64,000 nt of DNA from Incurvaria masculella (GCA_946894095.1 OX335654.1:18423687-18487686); one strand, 5' to 3'; positions 21,565-32,350 are shown, counted from the first letter of the stretch. Translations and numbers: made by a program. Notes: generated by a model from the letters alone, not told the origin.

Positions 21565-22108
21565 AGTCTGAGTTCTCACCTAAATTGGCGTTTACGGCAA
21601 ACCGATCGACTGGCGTTTTCTCCAAACTCCATACAAGTTTTTATTTATTTATTTATTTATTTAAAAGGTTCACTTACAGAGTAATGTGTTAGATATAACG
21701 TTAGGTATATTTAAGTATTAAGTTAAATAACCGACTGGTTATTGTTGTATTATTAATAGGTTTCCAGACAATCAGTATATTCATCAGCAGGTATATACCA
21801 GAATCTATTTTATATAGCCAATCTAGATAACGCAACCACTTGGCACGGGCAGACCGACATATTTAGCATCAGAGGGTTGGTCTCTAACATGTGAACCCAG
21901 ATTCAGCCATTTACCTTATCGTGACCAAAAATGTCGTGACCTCCCGGAATATTACGGCCACGTTGAGTAAGCTGTCAAATCAAGCTCGGACTCGCAAATG
22001 TTAGTTCGCTTAACGCCCGCTGCGCGCGCTCTTCAATTTCTCCATACATTTGAAAACGCCGGTCGATCGGTTTGCCGTAACGCCAATTTAGGTGACAACT
22101 GAGACTAC
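21565..22108. mobile_element. Family L MITE, copy 2, carrying an F560 fragment
   Basis: Left end CTCACCTAAATTGGCGTTTA with GGCAAACCGATCGAC; right end is the inverse, GTCGATCGGTTTGCCGTAAC with GCCAATTTAGGTGACAACTG. An (ATTT)n run at 21640-21663 and the right half of F560 (about 21690-21951) lie between the arms. Confidence 0.75.
21690..21951 (+). mobile_element. F560 MITE, copy 4, right half only
   Basis: Starts within the F560 interior at AGATATAACGTTAGGTATAT and continues to GTCGTGACCTCCCGGAATA. The left half is missing and replaced by an (ATTT)n run, so the element was truncated before or after it became nested in family L. Confidence 0.8.
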
Positions 22109-22536
22109 CGGCTCAGTTCCCAAGACCATGCGCATTCTTGGCAATCGTCATGTAGGTATACATTTTTACTAGTACTTAGTAGGCAAGAGGATCACAGTGA
22201 ACGCTTTAATAATTCACTTGTGTTTATTTCGCCCCTTTTAGAGACCTTGTTTTTCTTGTCGATTCTTATTGGTCGTGATTATCGAAGACGAATCCAAGAG
22301 TGTGTTTACACCTAATGTAGAATAAATGAACGAACGTATAAACGAATAAATTACTAAGTTTTCAAGCCGGCGCTTGGAAACTATAAATTATTTAGAAATT
22401 TTTTTTTGTGAGACTAGATTACATATTTATCTAGTGAATAAGTGTGAAACGTATATAATATATTAATTTACCCTGAAAAGTAGACGTTACAGGCCAAACT
22501 ATACATTTCGCTCGCCTGAACAATGAACTCTTAAGC
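22109..22536. other. Unique AT-rich DNA
   Basis: No gene or repeat recognised. Confidence 0.4.
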
Positions 22537-22752
22537 TTTTTTTTTATGCGACCTGACATGGATGGCTAATACCACACAACTACCGTTATGATATTAGCCC
22601 AATACACAACATTCCCGAAGGAATTAGGTGCCATGCCAGGACCTTCCCTTTATGAGCACGGCTACATTGAACTGGATGGAAAACACGGACAATTTTTCAT
22701 TGCCGCTTCGACCAATCTTTTCATCCAATGCGATGGTACCAACCCGGGCGGG
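22537..22752 (-). mobile_element. SINE body, truncated at a palindrome
   Basis: Poly-T, then ATGCGACCTGACATGGATGG, CACAACTACCGTTATGATAT, CCAGGACCTTCCCTTTATGA, and GGTACCAACCCGGGCGGG. The SINE stops where the palindrome at 22753 begins, so the head is missing. Confidence 0.85.
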
Positions 22753-22785
22753 CTCCGAAGGTCGCTATAATAGCGACCTTCGGAG
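22753..22785. repeat. Perfect palindrome, 16-bp arms
   Basis: CTCCGAAGGTCGCTAT, one A, then the exact inverse. It begins at the base where SINE homology ends. Confidence 0.85.
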
Positions 22786-24034
22786 GAGTTTGTTTGCTGA
22801 ACGCTGCACTTAGTTGGAGCCTGACTTTTCATGCGGCCCGGGAAATAATCTCACAAGTATAATTTAAGTTGTATGTAGCTCGCATGCAGCCAAACATTTT
22901 ACGTCACACGTCGTGCCCGGGTCACTACCTGTGCACCCGCAATTCGGTATACAAGACACAAATACACGTCAAAATCAATTTAGTAATGTGGTCTTTAAAA
23001 AAAATGTTGTCTCTATTTCCCCTCAACTAATGAAGGTTGAGTACCGCGGCCTTAGAGCGTGAGAACTCTAGAAAACCAGACTCGCGGGGTTGCTGGAACC
23101 ACCGCTTGCTGAAGCCCAGGTGCCACACGAGCTGCATAGTCCCTTTACGCATTACGAATCACCTACATTTTCTTTTTGAATTCATATCCTCATCACTTCA
23201 AAGGTTGACGGGAAGAAATCACTTTTACTGATAAGTCCGCCTTTGTGCAGTTTCGCTCTGTTAGATTGAATTGTTCTGTTTATAGTTTTTAATGTAATTT
23301 GCACAATAAAGAACTTCTTGCTTTCTTTCCCTTAACTTGGCGTAGTTTCAAGCACACGCACTACAGTCACCTTGGCGTGGTTTCAAGGTCGGGTCAGGGT
23401 GCTCAAGGTCGCAGCTCATCGCAGCGTACATAAACAAATGCGCGGCCTCTTACAGCACATTCACACCGCCCGTACACCGCGGACGTAATCCGCGTTGCAC
23501 AGGTGCTGACGCGACGACGACGCGACGATCCCTCGTACATCTCTGTAGATCCCTTTGTTGCGTCCGCAGACGCAGACGTTCTTTCATGGCGTCGCGCAGC
23601 CGAATTGTATGGTTTTTAGAATGGCTCATTGAATTCATTCAAATTCGCTCATGGAAAACCTCATAGCGGCGCAGACCGGCTCCGTCGGTGCCCGTTGCTC
23701 AAAGTGGCTAACTGAACAAGACGGGTTCAACGGCATGAATTTGCTTAGCTTCTACCGAACCTAAAGATTTAATCATTCATTAGCCAGTTCACCCAGCGAG
23801 TTAATGTATCATGGTAACTCGGGCATTACGTGCGCGCTTCGGACTGGGAGGACCGGCACAGGTAGCGCTTAAAACGGTGGAAAGGAACATTTAAATATTT
23901 GCCTATATGGTATTTCTGCATTGGTCGTTTTGAAAATCTTGTACTAATTTATTGATGCGAGACAATACGGTCTCTGGAGGTAATTGATATTAAGGGTCTT
24001 TGCTTTAAAAATGGTTACCCTTTGCGGGTTAGAA
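22786..24034. other. Unique DNA, CpG-rich at 23430-23620
   Basis: A short direct repeat CTTGGCGTRGTTTCAAG occurs at about 23336 and 23371. CACAATAAAGAACTTCTTGC near 23301 looks like a retroposon or transcript 3' end. The CpG-rich part (GACGCGACGACGACGCGACG) has no assignable gene. Confidence 0.35.
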
Positions 24035-24388
24035 CACTGAGAAAAAAGTAGGCTGACAAAGTGACTAAAATCACGTTGTCAGAAAAAAATTGTTGAAGCA
24101 TCAAAATACGTTGTTACTACAACGAATCGAGCTTATTTATCAGGACAGCTTTTATTTTGTCATTGAAACAAATTTGTATTTGTTACTGTAACAACTTTGG
24201 TCACTGTTTGTTAGTGTAACAAAGTGGAAGTTGCGAGCGCAACAATGTCTAGTATGTTTTGCTAGAATTACTTTGTTCGATTGTATATATGGTCGACAAA
24301 ATAAAGGTTGTCGTTGCAACCAATTCACTATGACGGCTCTCCAGGGTTAAAGTTTCTTTGTTGGGCCAACAATATTTTTTTCTCAGTG
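24035..24388. mobile_element. CACTG-ended element, candidate non-autonomous CACTA
   Basis: Ends CACTGAGAAAAAA and TTTTTTTCTCAGTG are perfect 13-bp inverted repeats. Flanking triplets GAA and AAA differ by one base. CACT-initial ends with short duplications fit the CACTA (EnSpm) superfamily. The interior repeats GTTGTNACTACAACG-like and AACAAAGT-like motifs and has no transposase. Confidence 0.55.
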
Positions 24389-24660
24389 AAAGGTTGAAAT
24401 GTGCTCCGAATTATCAAAGATAATATATTTTACATATTTTAATCATTGCGATATTATCGTTTCACATTCATTTCAGGTTAAACAGCGGGATCTTTGTGAA
24501 AGTAGATTTTGAAAATGACAGACTTTCTCATCCTACTTCAGACGAATATCGTAATCAACATTTTTTCTGCTCATTTTGAAAATCGGTTTATAATGTTTAA
24601 CGTAGATGTTGTGATGTATTATAGATTTTTAAACCGAAATGTCTTGGTGATTTAGAGATT

Positions 24661-24927
24661 TTTAGGAACCCTATTACTAAGCCTTCGCTGTCCGTCCGTC
24701 CGTCCGTCCGTCTGTCACAGGGCTGTATCTCATGAACCGTAATAGGTAGGCAGCTGAAATGTTCACAGAGTGTGTATATATTTTGCCGCTATTACAACAA
24801 ATAGGTAAAATTAAAAAAAATAAAAAAAATGAAAGGGGGGCCCCATACAAAAAACGTGATTTTTTGGTGTTGATGGTACGGAACCCTTCGTGTGCGAGCC
24901 CGACTCGCACTTGGCCGGTTTTTTTAC
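24661..24927 (-). mobile_element. MINE copy g, terminal hairpin deleted
   Basis: Begins at GGAACCCTATTACTAAGCC, so the outer ACCCAAAGGGTG hairpin is missing. Five CCGT/CTGT units remain. It ends GCGAGCCCGACTCGCACTTG and GCCGGTTTTTTT. AAAAACGTGATTTTTTGGTG is intact. Confidence 0.85.
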
Positions 24928-24929
24928 CT

Positions 24930-25285
24930 TTCAAAGCCATTTTTTCGGTTTTTAGAAGAATGAAATAAAAAAAAATATATACCTTACAGCCATAACGAGG
25001 TACTCATCCTCCTTGCTGATAAAAAAAATATAAATACAGAAATTTCACAAATTCAGACTAGTCATACGGGAAACGAGTGTTTGGAGCGGGGACGCTGACC
25101 TTCACCGGAAAATGCGTAGAAGCTTTGCTTCTGTAGAGCGTCCCCCGAAGTCACTATTTTATTATTACTTAACATGCACCAACTTATCTCATGGTATTTG
25201 CCCATCGCGGCCGTTCCCGAAGGTGCTAAGTGCAATCCCCTCATTTCCGAAGTGTTGTGTAAACTTAACTGCAACTTGTAACTTT
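24930..25285. other. Unique DNA
   Basis: No gene assigned. GTAGAAGCTTTGCTTCTGTAG near 25121 is a small palindrome. Confidence 0.35.
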
Positions 25286-25528
25286 GTAGGGCTGCGTACC
25301 CAAAGCATGAAAACGGAACCCTATTACTAAGCCTCCGTCCGTTTGTCCGTCCATCACAGTGCTGTATCTCATGAACCGTACCACTATAACAACAAATAGG
25401 TTAAATAAAAAATAATAATAAACATTTAAGGGAAAATTAAACAAAACAAAAAAACGTGATTTTTTTGTGTTAATTATTGTACGGAATCCTTCGTGTGCGA
25501 GTCCGACTCGCACTTGGCCAGTTTTTTA
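25286..25528 (-). mobile_element. MINE copy h, degenerate
   Basis: GGGCTGCGTACCCAAAGCAT to CTTGGCCAGTTTTTT. The microsatellite is reduced to about two units and GCAGCTGAAATTTTCACAGA is deleted. Confidence 0.8.
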
Positions 25529-25612
25529 TTTTTTCTTATTTCGAAATCTATACCTGCGTTGTGCCATTGATTGATCTCATCGAACCTACCGATATGGGCC
25601 GGCTTAACCACG

Positions 25613-25659
25613 CTTCCTAGTAAGTGGGTGTACTAACTGTACACCCACTTACTAGGAAG
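25613..25659. repeat. Perfect 21-bp inverted repeat with 5-bp loop
   Basis: The left arm reads CTTCCTAGTAAGTGGGTGTA plus C, the loop is TAACT, and the right arm is its exact inverse. No mismatches. No partner copy is seen in the window. Confidence 0.9.
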
Positions 25660-25874
25660 GTAGAACTGTAAGGGGGTGGGTGGGAAGTACAGACCCACGA
25701 TTTCCAATGTTTTTCAAACCCTGAAGTGACATCCTGGCTGCTCCGGTTGACACGTGATCGACGCTCGGCGCAGCGCGGTGTCGTAATACGGGAAACGAGT
25801 CGTTCGGGTCTGTTTGCGTGCGCAGATAGCGGCTGGCACCCGCGTAGATAACTCCCGACTGTAAACACACCGCT

Positions 25875-26102
25875 AGGCCTATTCTTGGAATCACGTGCTC
25901 AGGAAGCAGGTATCTTTCAGTCGAGAAAACGGCTTTTACAGCGGTGGTCAAAGCGATGTTCTCGACGGAAAGATTCCGGAGCACGCTATTGAAATTCGAG
26001 GTTTTTCGTCAAGTAAGAAGCTTTGACAACCGCTATAAGAGCGATTTTATCGATTGAAAGATTCCTGATTCCTGAGCACGGAATTCCAAGAATAGGCATC
26101 CA
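25875..26102. mobile_element. Family J MITE, copy 1
   Basis: CCTATTCTTGGAATCACGTG with CTCAGGAAGCAGGTATCTTTC on the left and the inverse GAAAGATTCCTGATTCCTGA with GCACGGAATTCCAAGAATAGG on the right. Related elements lie at 41918-42080 and 44651-44795. Confidence 0.7.
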
Positions 26103-26232
26103 GCTCCCGCTTTCACTAGCTAGCGGCTCCGTTCGCGACGACTTCACTCTTTTGTTTGCAGTACCTACCACTGTTTTTTCTTGTCTATCCATACTGATGA
26201 TACTTTTGAGATTACCGCGGTCGTTAAACATC

Positions 26233-26491
26233 TTTGAAAAATGTTACGGCTTTTCACGCGGCGGGAGGAGACATTCTCCGACGTTTCGAGCCTATCATCG
26301 CACGTTCGTACGCAGACGACTGGTGCGTATGATGTATGTGGCGCATGCCTCCTTGCATAGCCTGCTGTATTGTTTACAGATACAAAACAATACAGCAGGC
26401 TATGCTTCTTGACAACGGGCTGAACGATCGGCTCGAAACGTCGGAGAATGTCTCCTCCCGCCGCGTGAAAAGCCGTTACATTTTTCAAATA
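26233..26491. mobile_element. Family E MITE carrying a hairpin element
   Basis: Inverted ends of about 57 bp: TTTGAAAAATGTTACGGC, TTTTCACGCGGCGGGAGGAG, ACATTCTCCGACGTTTCGAG and the inverse at the right. The interior is interrupted at 26356-26404. A truncated relative is at 1266-1428. Confidence 0.75.
26356..26404. mobile_element. 49-bp hairpin mini-MITE
   Basis: CATAGCCTGCTGTATTGTTT and its inverse AAACAATACAGCAGGCTATG with a loop of about 9 bp. Flanked by CTCCTTG (26349-26355) and CTTCTTG (26405-26411). The family E relative at 1345-1358 reads CTCCTTGACAACGG without it, which is the empty site. Confidence 0.85.
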
Positions 26492-26694
26492 TTCATACTG
26501 ATGTTTTTCGAAATTCTCTGTCGTCTTCGCGAATTATATTTTCAACTAGACTAGGTTCCCTGCTTCGCTCGGATCAATTTATTTTTGGGAAATCACCCGA
26601 GCGGAGCCCGGTAAAATGTGTTCAGAAACTCTAGCGCGTCGCGTCCGTCGTCCGCCCGCGCTATAACTTCGCATTCCCTTAGTGTTTTTCTTTT

Positions 26695-26860
26695 AGCCCG
26701 GCTCTTTAGGGTCGTAGCGTGATGTTAAATAGCCTATAACCTTCCTCAAGAATTGGGCTGTCAAATTCACATATTTTTTTTAAATCCGACTGGTATTTAC
26801 AGAGATTAACGCTTTCAAACAAAAAACAAACACATTTGATTACATTAAGTATAGATTTTA
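26695..26860 (+). mobile_element. Retroposon 3' tail fragment
   Basis: GTCGTAGCGTGATGTTAAAT, AGCCTATAACCTTCCTCAAG, CCGACTGGTATTTACAGAG, TTAACGCTTTCAAACAAAAA. Same ordered blocks as 13567-13757. Confidence 0.55.
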
Positions 26861-27224
26861 GCCAAAATATTTGATTCCTTGGTGTTGTGAAAAAGACACA
26901 GGGTACGTATAAAGTATTTGTATGCTTTAAATCGGTCAGTGAAATTATCTTCAAAATTCTAATAACACTGGTAACTTCAACCGGAAGGCCACAGGAAAAC
27001 CAAAGATCGAAACTATTATTTTTCTAACTGTGAGTCATTCCAGATAAACTATAACCAATCTCTGTCAACTTCGCTCTGGATATTTATGCAGAGGAAGCCG
27101 AGATTCGATCCCCAATCCGAATGTATCTATTTCGCTCATTAGATTAGCTAGACCAATCACTGAGAGCGTCCCGCGAGCGTCTTGTGCCGTGATGTGATGT
27201 TTCTGGACAGGTTAGAGCACTTGT
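26861..27224. other. Unique DNA
   Basis: No gene or repeat recognised. Confidence 0.4.
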
Positions 27225-27703
27225 TTAAGGCGCTAGGACTAGCCAACTACTCGCGCCATACAAATGCACTTTTTAACAAATGTAATAATATGTAGTGAAA
27301 CGCTTCAGCAAATCCAAATAGAACTCCAAACTGATAATGGATTGTTAATATTTTTTTATTCCATCATTTATTTAAATAATAATAAAAATAAAAAAGTTGA
27401 TTTTTCTCATTAAAAATCTAAAAGTAATTCGATTTCTAGATATAAGCAAAAACAGCATATATGAATAAACAAAAAAATCCATTTGCTTTTAGATTTCTAC
27501 ATTTAGTCAAAAAAGTTCGGAAATGGACACCGTTTCCGCAATGTATTTTGTATAGAAAAAGGAAACATACATTAACGAAAATCATTCGATTCCTAGACAA
27601 GGAATCATATATTGTAAGAATGACACTTATAATCGTCAAACTTGGTTAGTTAACTTGGGGTGCCTCGTCTAACTTTGCGATTTGGCTAGTACCAGGCCCT
27701 TAA
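27225..27703 (+). mobile_element. TTAA-C MITE, intact 471 bp
   Basis: TTAA (27225-27228), GGCGCTAGGACTAGCCAAC ... TTGGCTAGTACCAGGCCC, TTAA (27700-27703). Highly similar to 11051-11521 throughout, including AAACAGCATATATG and GATTCCTAGACAAGGAATCA. Confidence 0.85.
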
Positions 27704-27709
27704 TAGAAA

Positions 27710-28060
27710 ACACTCATTATCAAAAGGAAAAGTCATCACGATAATTTTAATTCCGATGTTTTTGCCGCCCGCAAACAAGTTGGGTCACGTTACTTCAACT
27801 AAATGTATCGGGATCGATTGTTGTGATGTGTATTTGGTTTCTTCTAATAATGAGTGCTTTTTCTTCCTGAAGTTGCTGTAACCCCTCCCGAAACATCCTT
27901 TGTGCACGGAGAAAGACGAGGAATGATAAACTACGCCGACCTGTTTCCTTGTGCCTAATTTGTCTTTCTGATAAAACTAATCGCTCAAGCGTCGTTATCG
28001 AGCGCCGGGCGCCGACGCAGCTGCAGTCGCCGTTGCTGCCTAGGCAATGATAGCCGCTTT
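27710..28060. other. Unique DNA
   Basis: No gene. A short GC-rich patch at 27995-28045 (GAGCGCCGGGCGCCGACGC). Confidence 0.35.
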
Positions 28061-28321
28061 AAGGTTCCGCACCCAAATGGTGCGAACGGGATCCTGTTAC
28101 TAAGTCCATTCCTCCGTCCGTCCGTCCCGAACGTCCGTCCGACCGTACGTTATCATGAATAGGTAGCACACAGTGTGTATATCTCTTGCTAATAGAACAA
28201 AAAAAAAGTATTTTACATTAAAGAAAATTAAAGACAAGAAACCAGATTGTTTTGTGTTCAATCTTGTATTATGGTACGGAACCCTTCGTGTGTGTGTCCG
28301 ACTCGCAGTGGGCCGTTTTAA
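28061..28321 (-). mobile_element. MINE copy i, degenerate
   Basis: AAGGTTCCGCACCCAAATGG to CGTGTGTGTGTCCGACTCGC and GTGGGCCGTTTT. Three CCGT units, then a degraded middle. Overlaps the start of a 162-codon frame (28173-28661) that has no recognisable content. Confidence 0.75.
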
Positions 28322-29894
28322 CTATGAGACAACTGGACTACTGCTACGTTCTTTATCGTGCGTTTGGCAGATAGGGAATGGACGAAATAATGTCGACACT
28401 TTTGCTGTCAAAGAGACAGTAACACCGACACTTTTTACCTTTACGACTGGGATTTTGAAATGTTGTTTTATTTTTAGGATAAATGGGAGGGTAGGTGGAG
28501 AGCTTGAATTTCCATCGACTTTAAAAAATATTGAAATCTCTAAAAGTATCAGGGCGACAGAAGTTTTTAGGAGCTGGCCCTGGCTGGGCCCTGTTTGTGT
28601 GACGCCGCAACTTTTGCTTGCAGTGGTGAGATCGAGTTGCTACGAAAAAAACACCGTCTAGGAGTTACACGTACATTGTCCAGCTACTCGACATTCCCAA
28701 AATTGGCCGATCAACGTACTGCCAAAATATATATAGTAACATACGAAGACCTCCCCTAGGTTTGTTTTTTTGTCCTCTTCCCTCCAAGCCCCCCTAAAAT
28801 TCAAACCTTTATATCCCAAACTACGTGTTATTCAGCCAAGTGAACTGAAATGTACCAGTTGGCATGGTACGAAATGCTACTAAATGTCAGATTGAATCAC
28901 TCTACTGCCTGTTCGCCTGTTCACCTTGCGAGTTATGTACGACGGTAACCCCCCAGGTCTCAGTGGCCCCAAATAAAAAAAGAATAAAATAATAATAATA
29001 ATAAAATATTTATTGCAGACAAAGTTCATATTTTAACAAACTATAAAACTGAAATAAACATTTTATAAAAACTCTCTAAGAAATGAAAACAAACAAACAA
29101 ACAAACACATTTAAATTAGCCTGCACAGCAGTTACAAGTCTGGTTGTTCCGCGCTCCCCCCTTCCCCACCCCCGCCGTTATGATTGATACCTTCAATGGA
29201 GGTTACTTTAATAATCGGGACAACCTTGATGATGTGTCCCAGCTAACTTTTAAGTATTGGATTACTTTAACGATGATCAATTGAACTTGCTTTAACACAG
29301 TTGACCGTACTTCAATGAACTTGGAAGCCCTGTCTGGCCAGTAGTATCTCCGATATACGGAATGGTAAGAGAAGGGGAACTATAAAGATAGTGGAATGTG
29401 CTTCTCACTTTGGGGTTTTCAATCTTAGATTTTTACAATAACACGTCTTCGAGCGATTCGTAACCGCAACAAATTTAACATTTTCTACTGCTTTTTTAAT
29501 TGTACGGTTGGCTCTCCAGCAGTAATGTTTCGTCTCTCGCCGACATTGCCGTCAGATGTCGCTCGCACATTGATTTATCAGCGTCACGGACAATTTGCCT
29601 CCAATGTTTGATAAGCCAAACTCGCTGCTTTCGCGTCGCGTCGCACAATCGCGCCAAATTCGACGCGCAGGGGCAAACTTCGCGCGTAGCGGAGAGTACA
29701 TTGTGCGAGAGTTGCGTGTCATCGTTCAACGTTGATCGGCTTCTTTTTGCAACCCTTCTTATTGTTACATTTTACGGAAATAAGTTAGGGGAACACCGTC
29801 CATGAAAAAGATCGACTGACATCGAAACGTCTAGTCTTCAAAGTGACTAGGCGCCCGTCTAGACGCACGTTGCTTCTATCCACAGCCGTCTTCC
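28322..29894. other. Unique DNA with microsatellites and a CpG-containing block
   Basis: (AAT)n at 28991-29004 and (AAAC)n at 29090-29107. A CG-containing block at 29500-29740 has the only gene-like composition, with open frames on both strands (101 and 77 codons) and no recognisable protein. A regulatory element is possible. Confidence 0.35.
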
Positions 29895-30444
29895 TTAAGG
29901 TGGCCCATCCCGCTCATCTCCCCATACAAAAGGGGAAAGAAGATCACGCCCATATTTCTTGTCAGAGATCCAAAATTTTGCTCAAAATAGCTTTATTTGA
30001 TCCAACTAGATGTCTGATGACCATTGGCATTGTAAAATTGTGTTTGTTTTCTAAGTTATAAGGTCCGAAAGTTCGCATTTTTCGCCCGTTTTATACAACA
30101 ACTTTGGAGGTGGATTACGCAATGATAAAGTAAGAACATCTTAAAAAGATTAGTCATCAGACATAGCTTATTTAATGAAGATTCATGATCTATTTGGTTT
30201 CTGTTAGATTTTTTACTACAGCGGTCGTGGTTTACTTTTAGCTATAAGTCGTTTTTAAATTAAAATTTTCGTTAATCTTACCAAATCATACACTATGCAC
30301 ATTGTCTTTTTTGTGGACATGTTGCATCTTCCTCATCACGGAGCCTGTCTTATTCTTTGAAACAGAGAAGGTACCAGAGCGCAACAGCACGGTTTTGTAC
30401 CGTGCCCGCAAATGAGTTAGGCCCGCCGGGTTGGGCCACCTTAA
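29895..30444 (+). mobile_element. TTAA-A MITE, intact 542 bp (copy 1)
   Basis: TTAA, GGTGGCCCATCCCGCTCATC ... CGCCGGGTTGGGCCACC, TTAA. The arrangement is the reverse of copies 3-5: AAAATTTTGCTC lies left and GCACGGTTTTGTACCGTGCC lies right. Length between the TTAA sites is 542 bp. No coding potential. Confidence 0.9.
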
Positions 30445-30499
30445 AGTAATCTTACTTTCGTAATAGAAGTTCTATTCAAGATACAGAATCAACCCTGAT

Positions 30500-30785
30500 C
30501 TCGAGCGGCTGATAGTTCAGGGGCGCAGGGAGTTGCCTTCAACGCCATAGGCCATTATGAGTTGAATGTGCGTTATGAATGCGACCTGTTCTATAGGTCG
30601 CTTTCCCTTCTTATTGTTGGTATTGATCGCATTGGTTAAAATGTTGGTCGGAGCGGCAATGAAAAACTATCTGTGTTTTCCATCCAATTCAATGTAGGCG
30701 TGCTCATAAAGGGACCTCCCCTCGTCTAATTCATAGCATCTAATTCTTTCGGTAATGCGTGGATGTCCAGTTACATAGAAAAACA
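30500..30785 (+). mobile_element. tRNA-headed SINE, degenerate
   Basis: CGAGCGGCTGATAGTTCAGG head, then TGGTCGGAGCGGCAATGAAA, GTGTTTTCCATCCAATTCAA, and TGTCCAGTTACATAGAAAAA tail. The middle is rearranged and contains a small inverted pair GCGACCT / AGGTCGC. Confidence 0.65.
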
Positions 30786-30934
30786 AATATTTTATGGGTA
30801 TGTATTTGATAAGCTTATACACACAAATTAATACAGTTACCGTTAAATAACTACAAAAAGTCAATATCTTCAGTAAAATATACTCATACGTACTAAGCAA
30901 GTTTGATATGTAATGTATTTAAAATCGACCGTTC

Positions 30935-31010
30935 CTTAATTTTCTTTAATTAATGTGTCCTTGCTTCACGGTCAATTTTACATACATATCACATTCGTTA
31001 AGAAAATATC
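30935..31010. mobile_element. TTAA-D fragment
   Basis: TTAATGTGTCCTTGCTTCAC with GGTCAATTTTACATACATAT and CACATTCGTTAAG matches one arm of 14772-14940. Confidence 0.5.
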
Positions 31011-31027
31011 TGCCGTTAATTAACTGT

Positions 31028-31147
31028 ACATACGGCCTTACTAATAAACATTTGTTCATCGTCATTTCTCCGGTATTTCTAGCTTGGAGTTCCGAAAAGC
31101 AAGTAATACCGGAGTAATAGCGATGGTATAAATATTTATTAGTAAGT
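31028..31147. mobile_element. Short MITE with TTACTAATAA ends
   Basis: CTTACTAATAAACATTTGTT with TCTCCGGTATT and its inverse AATACCGGAG ... AAATATTTATTAGTAAG. It shares the outer TTACTAATAA with 6315-6447 and sits at the 5' edge of a truncated SINE. Confidence 0.6.
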
Positions 31148-31450
31148 TGATAAGTTAGATAAGTGCATTTTGTTACGAATGCGAGTTGTTCCATGGTGCG
31201 GAACCAATGAAAAACTGTAGGTCCCCTTCCCCTACTAGGTGGTAGGGTTAAGCCCGCCCGGGTTGGCACCTATATCCGCATTGGATACAACTATGGTTGA
31301 AGCAGCAAGGACACATTGTCTGGTTTTCCCATCCAGTTCAGTGTAGCCGTCCTCATAAAGGTCTCGGCATGGCATCTAATTCCTTCGGGAATGTGGTGCA
31401 TGGTCGTGTGGTATATTAGCCATCCATGTTCAGGTTACATAAGAAAGCCA
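31148..31450 (+). mobile_element. SINE, head mostly lost
   Basis: GATAAGTGCATTTTGTTACG, TTCCATGGTGCGGAACCAAT, GTCCCCTTCCCCTACTAGG, GCCCGCCCGGGTTGGCACC, TTCCCATCCAGTTCAGTGTA, and TTAGCCATCCATGTTCAGGT then ACATAAGAAA. The body is nearly complete; the tRNA-like part is truncated by the MITE at 31028. Confidence 0.75.
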
Positions 31451-31455
31451 GATGG

Positions 31456-31900
31456 AGTTCTATTTCGCCATAACAATGGTTGAGCTGTGTTCCGCCGCGC
31501 CGCGACGCAGGCCGATTGCGTGTCGCGAGCCTGCCTCACTACACCATCCGGCGATTGTGCCAATTCGCGCGCGCGGCTCGCTCGGGGCGCACAGAGCAAC
31601 ATAATCTGCAAAAATGCGCGCATGATCAATTCGCAACAGCGGCGGCTACGACCGTCGACTCGCAAGTCACGCCTCGACGGACCCTTTCGCGGGACAACTG
31701 CTCGTTGTCGTTCCTCCCGTGGGACGTCATCATGTCGACACTGTCACAATGGTGCCAGTGATGTCGATGTCGCCACAGATGGCTCTATATTATTCTATGA
31801 GAGCGTCTCCTCGGCAGTCTAACAATAGTGCTCGAATTCTCACCTGCTTCTCTTGCCGTGATTATTGCAGCGATGTTTCTATTACTTGATAACAATGTTA
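31456..31900. other. CpG-rich block, no gene assigned
   Basis: CCGCCGCGCCGCGACGCAGG and TCGCGCGCGCGGCTCGCTCG lie at 31494-31590. Overlapping plus frames (93 and 111 codons) and a minus frame (76 codons) have no recognisable content. It may be a promoter or enhancer. Confidence 0.35.
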
Positions 31901-31919
31901 TAATATACGTATGCGTATT

Positions 31920-32010
31920 TTTTATACGACTGGACAGAGATGGCTTATTTGTGCCATGATACTAGCCCATGATACCGCATTCCCGAAGAAATTAGGTGCC
32001 ACTGAAAATA
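31920..32010 (-). mobile_element. SINE tail fragment
   Basis: TTTTTTATACGACTGGACAG, GATACTAGCCCATGATACCG and CATTCCCGAAGAAATTAGGT match the reversed SINE 3' part. Confidence 0.6.
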
Positions 32011-32216
32011 TGAACAATTTTTCGCTATGGTACGACTGGGCTATGGAATTAGGTGCACAATTTTGATATGAACAATTTTTCGCGTCCCGATTCGACTATA
32101 TTTTCTTTCATGTGAGCGCGCCGCGCCATCTAGGTCTGAACGTATTGAACCCGCGTATTTGCCCGTGGTCCGATCTTGGTCAACAGATCGCAAATAGTCC
32201 ATACAATGGGTCGTGC

Positions 32217-32283
32217 CATAGCCTGCTGTATTGTTTTGTGTTTGTGTGTGTTACACAAACAGAAAACAATACAGCAGGCTATG
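32217..32283. mobile_element. 67-bp hairpin mini-MITE
   Basis: CATAGCCTGCTGTATTGTTT and the exact inverse with a longer loop (GTGTTTGTGTGTGTTACACA-like, itself partly palindromic). Flanked by GTCGTGC (32210-32216) and ATCGTGC (32284-32290). The host is a family G fragment; 4083-4100 shows the uninterrupted site. Confidence 0.85.
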
Positions 32284-32350
32284 ATCGTGCCTGTTTCCTT
32301 AGTAAAATTGAAAAATATGTTTCTGATAATTTGCACATTAAATAAATCAA

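Noticed and set aside
24661..25528. Two adjacent MINE copies as a tandem array
   Set aside because: They are separated by unique DNA and are differently truncated, so they are independent insertions.
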